From contig CM063248.1 in NCBI GenBank assembly GCA_032158295.1, positions 12,848,657-12,912,656 of the forward strand: a DNA stretch of 64,000 bases. The letters are read 5' to 3'. The notes beneath the pieces were generated by a model that worked only from the letters and a program-made list of their open reading frames with translations, made no database searches and was not told the origin of the DNA. Positions within the stretch are counted from its first letter, which is position 1, and the number at the start of each line of letters is the position of its first letter. Source of the DNA: Pycnopodia helianthoides. Its lineage: Eukaryota; Echinodermata; Asteroidea; Forcipulatida; Asteriidae. The position numbers and the translations under genes are program-made. Of the stretch, positions 1 to 10,519 are shown in pieces.

Positions 1-4
1 AAAG

Positions 5-290
5 AATACCAGTTGATCGTCCAGGTTTTTTCAAAAAGAGGAGGATGAGGGCCTTTTTATTTGTTATTTCTTTCGAAGGTGGCCGCCAAGCATTTTAATT
101 CAAACTGGCCACAAATTCTTCAGTTTAATGTCACCACTTACTTTCTGTAGTTACAAGTTCTAAAAGATTGGTAAGTTTAATGAAAAATACACAGAAAATG
201 TGTCTTTTTGAAAAAAAGTAAAATAAAAAATAATAATAAAAAGCATGCGGCCTCAAAAAAGGATGAGGGAGAGGACGATCAACTGGTATT
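5..290. mobile_element. MITE-like element A with 18-bp terminal inverted repeats
   Basis: The 18 bases at 5-22 are the exact reverse complement of 273-290 (core ACCAGTTGATCGTCC). The roughly 290-bp interior is AT-rich with no convincing reading frame; an 79-codon frame at 208-447 runs out through the repeat boundary and is judged random. The element may extend left of the window. Size, terminal repeats and lack of coding capacity fit a non-autonomous DNA transposon. No target duplication could be defined. Confidence 0.5.
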
Positions 291-293
291 TGA

Positions 294-808
294 TTTTATT
301 TGGCCTTACATGTCATTTAAAAATTGGGTCGGTAGGTCGGAAAGTTTATTTATTTTGCGTTTTTTTTTAAATTCTGATACGATTGACGATACATGTACGT
401 CCACGATCGTTCTCGTGTTGAGAGCAATCAACGAATTTGCACATTGAATTAGGCAAAATTTGGCACAAACTGCAGTTTGCGCTCTGCAGATTTGGCAGTT
501 AATCTGCCCGACCTTGCAATTTGTGCGCACTCTTCAGTTTCCGCAAACCCGTGCAATGCGCTTCACACAGCGCCGTGTACACACGTGCGCGCTGCACATT
601 GAATTGTGGGTATTTTTTGCTCGTAGTCGAGTCGTTTGACATTGCAGGCTCAAATCACGGAGGTATCTGTAAATTCTTCTTGATTTATTGTGTTTTTTAT
701 TTCAAATGTTGCCTAAAACATGGTAAATTGGTAAAAAGTCAGACATTTTCTATCATAGTTTTTGTTTTTTCCCCGTTTTCCCCCGGTTTTTTTTAAGGCC
801 AAATAAAA
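294..808. mobile_element. MITE-like element B with 15-bp terminal inverted repeats
   Basis: TTTTATTTGGCCTTA at 294-308 is exactly complementary to 794-808, bounding a 515-bp segment without a supported gene. It begins three bases after the end of element A. A further TTTGGCCTTACT motif at about 872-883 suggests a second, partial copy of the same terminus. Two abutting inverted-repeat pairs suggest nested or sequential insertion of non-autonomous DNA transposons. Confidence 0.5.
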
Positions 809-2805
809 AGTTTAGGGTCACGGCGTAAAACTAGGGTTGGTCGGGGAACCGGAAACAGAACCCTTTTTTTGTTTGGCCTTACTAACCAAAAATGAAACCA
901 GGATCAAGTGGCTTGAAACAAGGACCACACAGACCGTGAGATCTGGGTCTCAAAATACTAGTGCTGCTGAAGCTGAACAATTTGCTTAACAACTTTCTGC
1001 TGAGCACAACACTACCTCCATGGCACAACTAAGCAGGAAACCAGTCAAAGACAATGGTGTTTTGGCTGTGAGCTAATTTGTGTGCTTTCAAGCAATTTCA
1101 TAAAGCTGCTATAAATGCTTGGTGAATATATGTCCAAACACGGCAAATTTTAGGGGAAACCATTCACATTGCGCATAAACTTTCTGTTAAAAATACTACT
1201 AAGCAAGATTTTTCTGTTCATGGCAAATTTTGTTCTTACTAGCTTGAAGAAATTGTGTCAATGTGTACATATGTACAATGTGTACATAAACATCAAGAGA
1301 AATTAAAACATAAGTGTCAAGACAAAGATTGGCAAAAACAAAACACACTCAGATCTTGACAAGCTTGTGAAAGAGATATATTATTACATTCCTCTCATAA
1401 CTTGATAAAGGCATGTACCAGTGAACAATTTCCCACAGTCGTGCTACAATTGTATCCGTTGTTACTTAATAATCACAATACAATAACTCAATCTTAGCCT
1501 TCACAGTGCACAAAACGTGTTAGTCTCAACATTTTGCTCCTACAAAATTGCTGGATGGAATCACTTTCAACAAAAAAGCTCACTCACATAATGTAGAATG
1601 AAAAAATGACTGACAATGATGTTAACTATTGATCCAGTGGAACTTTGTGAGTTTACACAGTACAAACATGCACATAACGACCCTATACAAGTAGGCCTAC
1701 ATGTTGAATTTCATGTTATACACTTTTACTTTGAGTCTATCAATACCCAACCGCATGATCCTGTTACCGATCTGAACAATCCCCTATTCAAACCAGTTCA
1801 GTATTAAATCCACAATTTAGCAAACTGGGTGTAATGTATCAGAGTTTGCTATGAAAGGCAAGCTGGGCCTTTGGAGAAAGAAGGAAGCAAAAGCGCCATA
1901 TCCATACTAGCACGATGCATAATCACAACACATTTAGTCAATTACTCTTTGAATTAAATCCAAAACTATTCACTTGATAGGTTTCACTCTAGCATGGACA
2001 ATATCAACAGTGTGAATATCATGCAGAAAGTAAAGTTTAGATGGAGAGGGAACTGAAAAATAAAACACGATATCAAGTGAATTCAGGAAAAATAATGCTG
2101 GCACTTGATCAAGTAAAGCAAGATCTTTAATACGTACCGTTGAAGAATTTTTTTATGTGAGAGTTCAATTATTTAAATAGTAATCAGAAAAGCATAAACA
2201 CCTTTACTGGGAATTAAAGTCAGTTTTCAAACATGCACAAAATACTGTACTGCATGAGCAATTAAATATTGTATAAAACAGCATTGACAAATTTGAAAAG
2301 GCTTAAAAAAAGTTATAATACAAGCAGCGTGACTAATGCTTGTCTTAGCCATTTCATAAAGCAAGATATTAATGAAAAAAACAGCCTCCCTGCCTTCAAA
2401 CACATTGTGTATAAAACAATAAAGTACGCTTTCATTGTTTGCCATGGGAAAACCTATCATGCGTGATAATGTCCAATAATACGGTCGACCTTAGCATTTC
2501 CTATAGGTGTGTTTAGCACTACTTGCTATTGTCATACACTATGCAGAGACAGAGGGTCATATTTAAGTTGCTTCTTGTTTTTACATCATGTACAAAAGTC
2601 TACAACAGTAGACAGTCGTCTGGGGGTAGTATTCATTTCTAGTTCAACTGAACGGCAAATTTTCAGCAAGATCAAGGTTATTAAACAATTATTACCTTGT
2701 AGGCAATACTGAATGGTACATTAGATTTACAAACAAGAGCATTGAATCTTTCTGTAGAGCCTGTAGAATGTTGGGTACATGTTTGTAAGTGAATGTGACA
2801 GATAT
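809..2805. other. AT-rich intergenic stretch without supported gene
   Basis: I see only short frames (under 80 codons) with stop-rich context and no protein similarity that I recognise. The fragment GTGTACATATGTACAATGTGTACATA near 1,260-1,290 is a short palindromic low-complexity patch. Nothing else is supported. Confidence 0.4.
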
Positions 2806-2806
2806 G

Positions 2807-3127
2807 CCAGGCAGGATTTCTTTAGACTCGGTGGAAAAATGTTTCCCTAAAAACCATTGCGAGATGGATCAGTCTATACACGGTAGATCATATAAATAGA
2901 CTCAAATCAAAGAAGTACTCAAAATGAATGGCTTTGGATACCATTTTTACTGGTAATTACCCAATTTTACATGTCGATGAAAACCTTTGAAAGGAAATTG
3001 CAAGTGGAATTTTTAAATTTGGAAAATGTGTGGTGGTCGGAAACAGAGAAAATTCTGCCAGTGGTGGTTGGGGAATCCTGAGTGCCAGGCGGGTTTTCCG
3101 GCACCGACCACCGTGGGCAGAACCCTG
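2807..3127 (-). mobile_element. Interspersed TIR repeat, copy 1 (family of 57,124-57,435)
   Basis: About 320 bases match, in reverse orientation, the segment at 57,124-57,435. Shared blocks include the CCACCACTGGCAGAATTTTC segment and the GGAAACATTTTTCCACC segment. The end at 3,127 carries the family terminus GGGCAGAACCCTG; the opposite terminus is missing in this copy, which starts inside the element near AGGATTTCTTTAG. It is probably a non-autonomous DNA transposon. The 62-codon minus-strand frame at 2,957-3,145 is a by-product of the repeat. Confidence 0.7.
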
Positions 3128-5457
3128 GCCAGGCAAAAGATACATTTTTAAGAAAACAGTGAAAAGTGTTTTTTACAAGGAAATGAAACCATTAGCAAAC
3201 CATAAGTGAATGCTCAACTTGAATTCCTCAAACGAAATAGGCCTATGGTTTAGCTATGTTACACTACGTACATGGTTTGCAACACACTTTCAAGAGACAG
3301 TAAAATGTATATACAAGGATACCAGTCTTTGCTGATCTAAAGATATACCTTGAATCTAATCTTGGTGCAAGACAATCTTAAACGTAACTGGTTACCACCC
3401 GTATGTAAGGCACAACGCGGCGCAACAATTTCACCAGTAGAGGGCATTTGATCCCTGTATTAAATTCGGTCATAGCCATTCATCGTTAAGTCAGATCTTT
3501 TTTTAAACAACACGCAGTGTTTGATCATACTAGTTCAGAATAAATTAGTTCACAGATACAACACACAGCAACGCCTTGGAACAAATCTCCACCAAACCAA
3601 GTAACAGCAATCAGTACTTTTAGTCTGAGGAATTCATTTTTAAGCATTCATTTGTGACCAGGCAAGTCAATGTACCAGACATTATTCAGATTGACCTCCC
3701 AAGGGCTTTTGCATTGTGCTGAGCTTTGTATAAAATACACAAATTTAAAACTTGCTTATCTTTTTAAATGTTAAATATAGCTTCAATAATTTGCAAAGCA
3801 ATTCATATGGTGAATTCCAAACCACAGGGTGGATTAAGCAGATCTATGTTCGGACTTCACACAATGTCAGACTGCACCCTATTCCATTATAGCTCAATCT
3901 GTTCAAATGAAATTCTATAATCAGTTGGAGATGAGCGAGGGGTTATTATGTTAAATGTCAATTAAAATAGAGGTTAAATCAGCAAGATGTAAATGCAATA
4001 AGTACATCAACATCATGCATGCCTTCTTCAATTGTGCAACTCAATGGAGAAATTATGGAATACAGGGACTTAATTACCCAACAGGCTAGAGCACGAAATC
4101 ACCAGTGGAGCATTTCTGTCGTGCAATCTCTTGACAGAATCGCATGTACCTTGCCTTGTGATTAAATTGATTGTCCGATCCATGTAAACATTGAGACAGC
4201 CAAGGGAAGACTTACAGCTCAGATCGTTTACTCTGATAACATTCTTTAATTAGGCAGTTTGCAAGTATGAAGGATACACACTGTGACCAGAGGAAGTATC
4301 AACCACATCTCAAACTCTACCAGGAGAACATTCAGGATGATTGGGGTATCTTATGACATTTGATAAAGTGAAAAGATAAACACACACGCTAAAATGAAAC
4401 TCCACTGAAATGTCAAGGCTTTTAGCTCAGCACTAATGCACCTGGTGAAATTGTGTTTCAACAGTTCAACATTGTACAGTCTAAGAAAAACACCCCAACA
4501 TGCAGCGTTTAAAGACCAGGCATAGCTGGTCAGTTCTTTTTTCCTGTTTAAAATCACTTGCCAATTAATTCTCACTGGCCTTTACATGAAGCCAAAGATT
4601 TTCTTTTCAGTATTACAGACAGTCTCAGCTTTTAAAAACTAAAATTCAAAATTTAATTATTCCTTTTAGGGGGGGGGGACACATGCAAGAAGTCCATGAA
4701 TACTAAGAGGCTGGTTGGCTGGGTTGCCATAGCAATGCTAAAAGGGTGCCCTTGAACAATGCTTCAAACTGTATCGCTATTTTGCAAATTACGTTTTCTT
4801 GGACTAAAACTGCTGAGTTTAATTTAAGTATTATTAGGTCTTCTGGTGTATCGACAGCCAACAGCTTGAGCAATTCTGGTAAAACAACAGCCAAATGAAC
4901 ATGATGTAGCAGGTGGGCGTACCCAAAACAAATGTCCTTCATTTACTGTAGTATTTGTTGAGTACAGAATTTACACTCGGTGATAATGAAAATTGATATT
5001 ATGAATAACATTATGTATTGATTAGCTAGACAGGTTAGCATCAAGGTAAACTCATCAAAATAAATCAATATTGACATTTATCAAGGAAACACTGTGTTTT
5101 CTGCTATACCAACTTGTCAAATTGGAAATGGTTTAGGAATAAGTGTTTACAAAAAGGAAGGAAAGGTAAATCTATGATCTTGTCCAGCCATCCCTGTACA
5201 ATTTGATGTATTAAATTGTTACCTTTGACTCAAAAATATACATTACATAACAAGCACCTACATGAAGATGTAATTTGAGGGCAAACAAACACAAACACAG
5301 AGGACAGACACATCAAACTCTCTTCCAACTTGTAGAATTCTGACCCAAATTGGTCAATCAAAAATAATAAAAGATTTGGAAGTAATTTTACGGGAAAACA
5401 CAACCTACAGAAAGTAAATTTCGAACACTTGAAAGACCAAGGACAATTTGTACTTAC
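3128..5457. other. Intergenic or 3' region without recognised exon
   Basis: This lies downstream, on the minus strand, of the WW-domain exon that ends at 5,458, so it should be intron or 3' UTR of that gene. A minus-strand frame at 4,703-4,942 (79 codons, leucine-rich) is preceded by a pyrimidine-rich TTTTACCAG acceptor-like site but resembles no family I know, so I do not call it. The rest of the WW domain is not visible here. Confidence 0.35.
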
Positions 5458-5617
5458 TCCAGGTAGAATAGCCGACCATTGTGGTTGAGCTTGGCTTGCC
5501 ATCCATCTTGGAGTGAGTGGTTAATTCCAGCAAGGACATTGTCCGGACTATCCATCCCAGCAGCTACAGAACAATCACCAGTGGGTGATGGGCAATTGTT
5601 AGTTGTTTCAATGCATT
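5458..5617 (-). CDS. Internal exon encoding the start of a WW domain (partial gene)
   Basis: On the minus strand a CTGCAG acceptor (exon from 5,617) and a strong GTAAGT donor (after 5,458) bound an open frame. It ends DGWQAKLNHNGRLFYL plus a split GA- codon (Asp or Glu). The G-W core followed by about ten residues and G-R-x-F-Y is the first half of a WW domain, a module that binds proline-rich ligands; NEDD4-type ligases and many signalling scaffolds carry it. The preceding 35 residues are Ser/Thr/Asn-rich and look disordered. An alternative acceptor (TGGTAG) would start the exon at about 5,629. The second WW half (second Trp, Pro) must lie in a later exon that I could not find, and no other exon of this gene is recognised. 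It could be an orphaned exon, but intact splice sites and frame argue for a real gene. Parent protein unknown. Confidence 0.5.
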
Positions 5618-5649
5618 CTGCAGGTATATCACTACCATGAAACAAACCT

Positions 5650-8040
5650 ATCTGTCTTACAACCGCAATGACAGTCAGATTTCATTACCACTGATGGCAC
5701 AGTACAGTGTTGAGCTCTTGCTAATGGCTGATGCGTTCACAACTTGTGTCTCTCAGTCCTTTCTGCAAAATAGAAAAAACAAACAACAATACAACATACT
5801 TAAAAAATAACAATTTTAAAGCTGCAATAAAAGCAACCATTTAAAATGACCATTACTACAAATGTTGTGATTTTAAAAAGTGTGGAAACATTTGAATGCT
5901 TTCTTCTGGTTGAGAATGTTAATGACGAGCACCCGATCTACAGTTTCTTTTCTTCAGTCATGATAGTGAAAATAAAACTAGTCTTCCCTAAACAAATGCA
6001 AGATTAAAGCTTGACCAAATGTTTGGGTAAATTTAATGATACACCGTGTAAGGCATTCTTCACACGTTGTCTCAGCTCTAAAATACAGTGCACAGACCTT
6101 GATGGTAACAATGATATTTCAATAAGGCACAGTTATTAATAATTCCCAACACAGTAATGTTGTCACTGCGAAGCAGCTGCTTTATCTGTCTCTAGAGTCT
6201 TCTTAATTTATCAAAAGTGACAATTTAATTAAAATATCAATAAAAGATGTTTAGAGTGTAATTTTGATTAATCACTTGACCTTTGGAGGATTTTTAAAGG
6301 TATTATTATTAAACACTTTGTCTCATTACTGATTCCTACACTTTAAATCACATCAACAATGCGTTGAGATTGAGCAATAAAGATGTCTCATTAAATGAGT
6401 TTGTGTTGTGTTTTTAAAACAGACAAATTTTAGTATTTATTATATTTTTTAGAGAGTAACAATCCAACGGGGCTGGAATTTCACAGAGGCCGACTCAGGC
6501 CCTCTTCCATGCCCCTTAAAATGTCCCCACCTTTATTATTTTCATTTTCTACTGAGCATGATGGGTGTGCAGTTTGTATGAGGTTCTGCAGGTGGCATTG
6601 TCAATATGGAAGATGAAATTTCAGACCTGAAACTGTACAGTTTCTCTTTGGTTCAAAGGTATTAATTTTTCACAACAGCAAAAATGCTGGGGGCATGCCT
6701 CAATGAAAGGATACAAGAAATAATGGAATGCACTGTCCTCATTTATCTCATTCACAATCGAATGAGATTGACATATCAGGTTTCCGTACACAAAAACACC
6801 ATTTTGCTTGGACTTCCGCAATAAAAAACAGCAGAAGAAAAACTGTTGTCAGACCCTTTTTTAAAAGCTTTCAGGAAATTCTCAACAACAAAACTTGACA
6901 GAAAAGACTTGAGAAATCAATGACTTGGGTCAACAGTTTTTTGATATTGTTTTATGTTTAGAGGGTTCAACGGTACTGAATTATATAATTGCCAAGTCGA
7001 TTTTACTGGACTGGAGTTCATTTATATCCAGGGCTGTGCAATGAAGCAGTCAACAAAGACAGATTGTGAATGAATTATTTACAATACAGGCGTTTTATTA
7101 AAAGCAATATTCAGGTTTTATCATGGGGAAAACCAGGGGGTTGATACGCAAGAGTAATGGAGAGTGTGAATTCACAATGGAATTTGACCCTTTTGTGTCT
7201 GGTAACCATAGCAATTGGGAGATTCCTTTCAAAGTGTGTTCAATTGTGAAAGCCTCGCTGTTGGAAGCTATCAACAGGGAAGAACAAATTCAATTTGCAA
7301 ATTGAAAATCAGAATCAACACTTCTGACATAACACTTCTGACATACGGTAGTGGCCCTTTTTGAAACCGTGCTTAGGATTGGGCTCTGTCTTGTGCTCTT
7401 TCTGCCGGATTTTAATCAGAGAACTGCACATTTTCCAAAATAACTGCCAGAGCCCAAGGCCTGGTTTTTAAAAGGGTTTAGATGCATGTGACGTGTGTGT
7501 TTGATGTTTTTTACTCATTGGAAGAAATAAACTAAACAACATTTTCTGAACGACAGCATTTGAAATGTAAATCATATCAATAGCATATTACAGGGCTCGC
7601 CCTTAAATATGCCAGTGACTAGCCAGCAGGACCAGCTAGCTTGCCATTTAACTAGTCCACCATTTTTTTCACTGGTCCGTATTTTAAGGTTTTTCTTGTA
7701 ACACGCTCATTTTATAAGGGACTTAATTTGAAACCATGAACATTCTGAGCAGGCATTGGTTTTACATGGCTTTTGGAAGCAACGACCTAGCCAGCAGACT
7801 ACTTGGACAGAATTCTGACTGATCCTCAGAAATTATAACTGGCTTTTAACCAGCAGACCACTAAGGGAGAACCATGGTACATCATGACACTTTGAAATAA
7901 TGATCTGATGAGTAGAGACAGTACAAGCACAGAACATGTACATGTGTACAGGCATTCTATTTCTCTTCTCTTCACATTAATGTGACCTTGCATGCAAAGT
8001 TAGCTAAATAATCAAGCTTGAATGGCTTCTGACTGGCACA
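5650..8040. other. Intergenic stretch, repeat remnants only
   Basis: No supported exon. At 7,590-7,870 there is a patch of related phrases (CTAGCCAGCAGGACC, TAACTGGCTTTTAACCAGCAG) whose relatives recur near 37,415-37,450, suggesting an old interspersed repeat. A 60-codon plus-strand frame at 7,123-7,305 has no recognisable similarity or splice sites. Confidence 0.35.
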
Positions 8041-8048
8041 ACATTAGG

Positions 8049-8112
8049 GCTAGGTGGCTCAGTTGGCAGAACGCTGGCACATTTATTCTGAAGATGCAGG
8101 TCCAATCAAATT
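8049..8112 (+). repeat. Degenerate tRNA-like SINE head
   Basis: TGGCTCAGTTGGCAGAACG (8,055-8,073) fits a pol III A box, and GGTCCAATC about 40 bases later is a decayed B box. Spacing fits a tRNA-derived promoter. The anticodon arm does not fold, so this is a SINE head rather than a tRNA gene. Confidence 0.4.
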
Positions 8113-8929
8113 TTTCTTTCTTCAACCCAAATTTCTCATTTAATTCAAGACAAAATGGCTTGCAGATTAAAATAGCTAGTACTTGCTTGAAGTGACAAAG
8201 GATTATAGAAACAGTCCTGCTTTTAAAACTAAACTTACATTTAAAAGTTTTGTTAATTTGAAAGCATTTATACTTGAGGGGGATTTTGTTAATGTTTTAA
8301 AACATTCCCAAAGTCCTTTGAGCAGTGAGCAATACTTTTACTTTCATATTTACATTGCCACTATTGTTTTTGTTCTTGATATATTATTTTTCCTTCAGAC
8401 TGTTCCCATCAGCTTTTATTTCACATTTTAAATGAGGCATTGGAATTGGTTTACAAGCATGCATTATAAACACAACTCCATCATGTCATATCAAAACAAC
8501 CTATTGAAGGGCTCTCAGAAGCTAGCCACAATGGTAAAACATTCACCATATATAGAGGTCTTGGTGGATTTAAGCGTGGAGGAATGTGCCATCAGTTTTA
8601 CAATGTAGAAAAGGTTGAGCGTGATTCGCTCTACTGAACAAGATTGTGTCACTTGCCTACCACACATCTTGAGTCCACATCTGTTTGCCAAAAAATAGGT
8701 TTTACTTTTTAAGACTAAAAGGGTGACGGGTTGAATCAACTATAAGTCAATTCAACCAGTGGGAACTTGTTTTGACATAGAGCATTTTATGTTTGAATGT
8801 GTATTAGCTTTGCAGTTTAGATTTTTATTTAACTATAGAGGAAGGACAGTGGTCCACTGACCAAATGCTAGTCAAAACTCTCTCCAAGTGGTCCAGTTAA
8901 CTAGTTAATTGTTTAAGGCATCTCTACTC

Positions 8930-9812
8930 AAATTCCAACTAGCTCTTCTCCAACCAACTGAGATTCAAAAAAACTTGTACTCCAACCAACTCGTACTTCC
9001 ATGACTTCAACCAACTTGTACTTCAACCAGACCCTTCCTCCAACCAACTTGTACTTCAACCAACTTGTACTTCGACCAGACTGTCCCTTCCTCCAACCAA
9101 CTTGTACTTCAACCAACTTGTACTTCGACCAGACTGTTCCTTCCTCCAACCAACTTGTACTTCAACCAACTTGTACTTCGACCAGACTGTTCCTCCAACC
9201 AACTCAAACTTCAATCAACTCTTCCTCCAACCAACTCTTCCTCCGATCAACTCGTACTTCGACCAACACTTCCTCCAACCAACTTGTACTCCCACCAACT
9301 AGGATTCCTAAAAACTCAAACCAACTCGAACTTCAATCAATTCTTCCTCCGATCAACTCGTACTCCAACCAACTCTTCCTCCAACCAACTCATACTACAA
9401 TTAACTAGTACTCCAACCAACCCATTTCCAACCAACCCATATTCCAACCAACTCATACTCCAACCAACTCTTCCTCCAACCAACTATTCCTCCAACCAAC
9501 TCTTCCTCCAACCAACTCTTCCTCCAACCAACTATTCCTCCAACCAACTCTTCCTCCAACCAACTCTTCCTCCAACCAACTCTTCCTCCAACCAACTCTT
9601 CCTCCAACCAACTCTTCCTCCAACCAACTCTTCCTTCAACCAACTCTTCCTCCAACCAACTCTTCCTCCAACCAACTCTTCCTCCAACCAACTCTTCCTC
9701 CAACCAACTCGTACTTCAACCAACTCGTACTTCAACCAACTCATACTACAACCAACTAGTACTCCAACCAACTCAATACTCCAACCAACTCGAACTTCAA
9801 CCAACCTGTGCA
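8930..9812. repeat. 16-bp minisatellite (TCTTCCTCCAACCAAC type)
   Basis: Around 870 bases are built from a 16-bp unit. In the central block (about 9,465-9,715) units are near-identical (CTCTTCCTCCAACCAA). Flanking units are variants such as CTCGTACTTCAACCAA and CTTGTACTTCGACCAG, some in longer composite periods. Because 16 is not a multiple of three, all frames cycle through the same 16-residue peptide repeat, giving long open frames on both strands (up to 274 codons at 9,065-9,889). I treat these as artefacts: there is no initiation context, splice signals or independent coding constraint. The array is strongly strand-asymmetric (C/A against G/T). Confidence 0.9.
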
Positions 9813-10078
9813 TGAATGTTTTGCACATAGAATGTAAAGCGTTGCAAGAAATTCTCACGATAGAAGTAGCTGTACTTATTTTTGATTAAATTCCCCAATA
9901 TTTAAGGTTTCATTGAAATTATTTGCCACATAGGAACGATTTAACATTACAATACAATGCTTACTGTTAGTAGGCCCTAATTGATGAAATATTCCTAATG
10001 TAATGTTTTCCCTCATTTCTTACTCATTGAGAAAGACTCTGAGGCACTAGGGTAGTAAACATGAGACCATTAACAACG

Positions 10079-10517
10079 ATGTCGGTCACTTCGTACCCAA
10101 GTAATTTCGTACCCAGGTCACTTCGTACCCAGGTCACTTCGTACCCAGGTCACTTCTTACCTAGGTCACTTTGTACCCAGGTCACTTCGTACCCAGGTCA
10201 CTTCGTACCCAGGTCACTTCGTACCCAGGTCACTTCGTACCCAAGTCACTTCGTACCCAGGTCACTTCGTACCCAGGTCACTTCGTACCCAGGTCACTTC
10301 GTACCCAGGTCACTTTGTACCCAAGTCGTTTCGTACACAAGTCACTTTGTAACTCAATTTTCTGAGACATGTAACCATAACAAAGGCATGTGACCTGCCC
10401 GCCGCCGGCAGTCGAACTGGACAAAAGACTTATCACGGGTGTGCGTGATTATTTACGCTATTTGTTTGTACAAAGTGACTTGGGTACAAAGTGACTTGGG
10501 TACGAAGTGACCGACAT
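10079..10517. mobile_element. TIR-bounded element carrying a 16-bp minisatellite
   Basis: The 24 bases at 10,079-10,102 (ATGTCGGTCACTTCGTACCC and onward) are exactly complementary to 10,494-10,517. Next to the left terminus are about 16 tandem copies of a 16-bp unit (GTCACTTCGTACCCAG; to about 10,350). Next to the right terminus are about 2.5 copies of the same unit in inverted orientation (from about 10,472). The unique centre (10,350-10,470) is about 120 bp and contains GCCCGCCGCCGGC. The tandem unit is thus a multiplied piece of the terminal inverted repeat, a design known from some MITEs with subterminal tandem repeats. The 110-codon frame at 10,061-10,393 is an artefact of the 16-bp period. 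Confidence 0.75.
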
Positions 10518-10519
10518 TC

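Noticed and set aside
4703..4942. 79-codon leucine-rich minus-strand frame as an exon of the WW gene
   Set aside because: An acceptor-like site exists, but the phase, the absent second half of the WW domain and lack of similarity do not support it.
9065..9889. 274-codon plus-strand frame, and several minus-strand frames, rich in NQLFLQPTLPPTN-type repeats
   Set aside because: Product of a 16-bp tandem repeat that keeps every frame open; no start context, splice sites or flanking coding sequence.
10061..10393. 110-codon frame of SYPGHFVPRSLRTQV repeats
   Set aside because: Same effect of a 16-bp period inside the TIR-bounded element.
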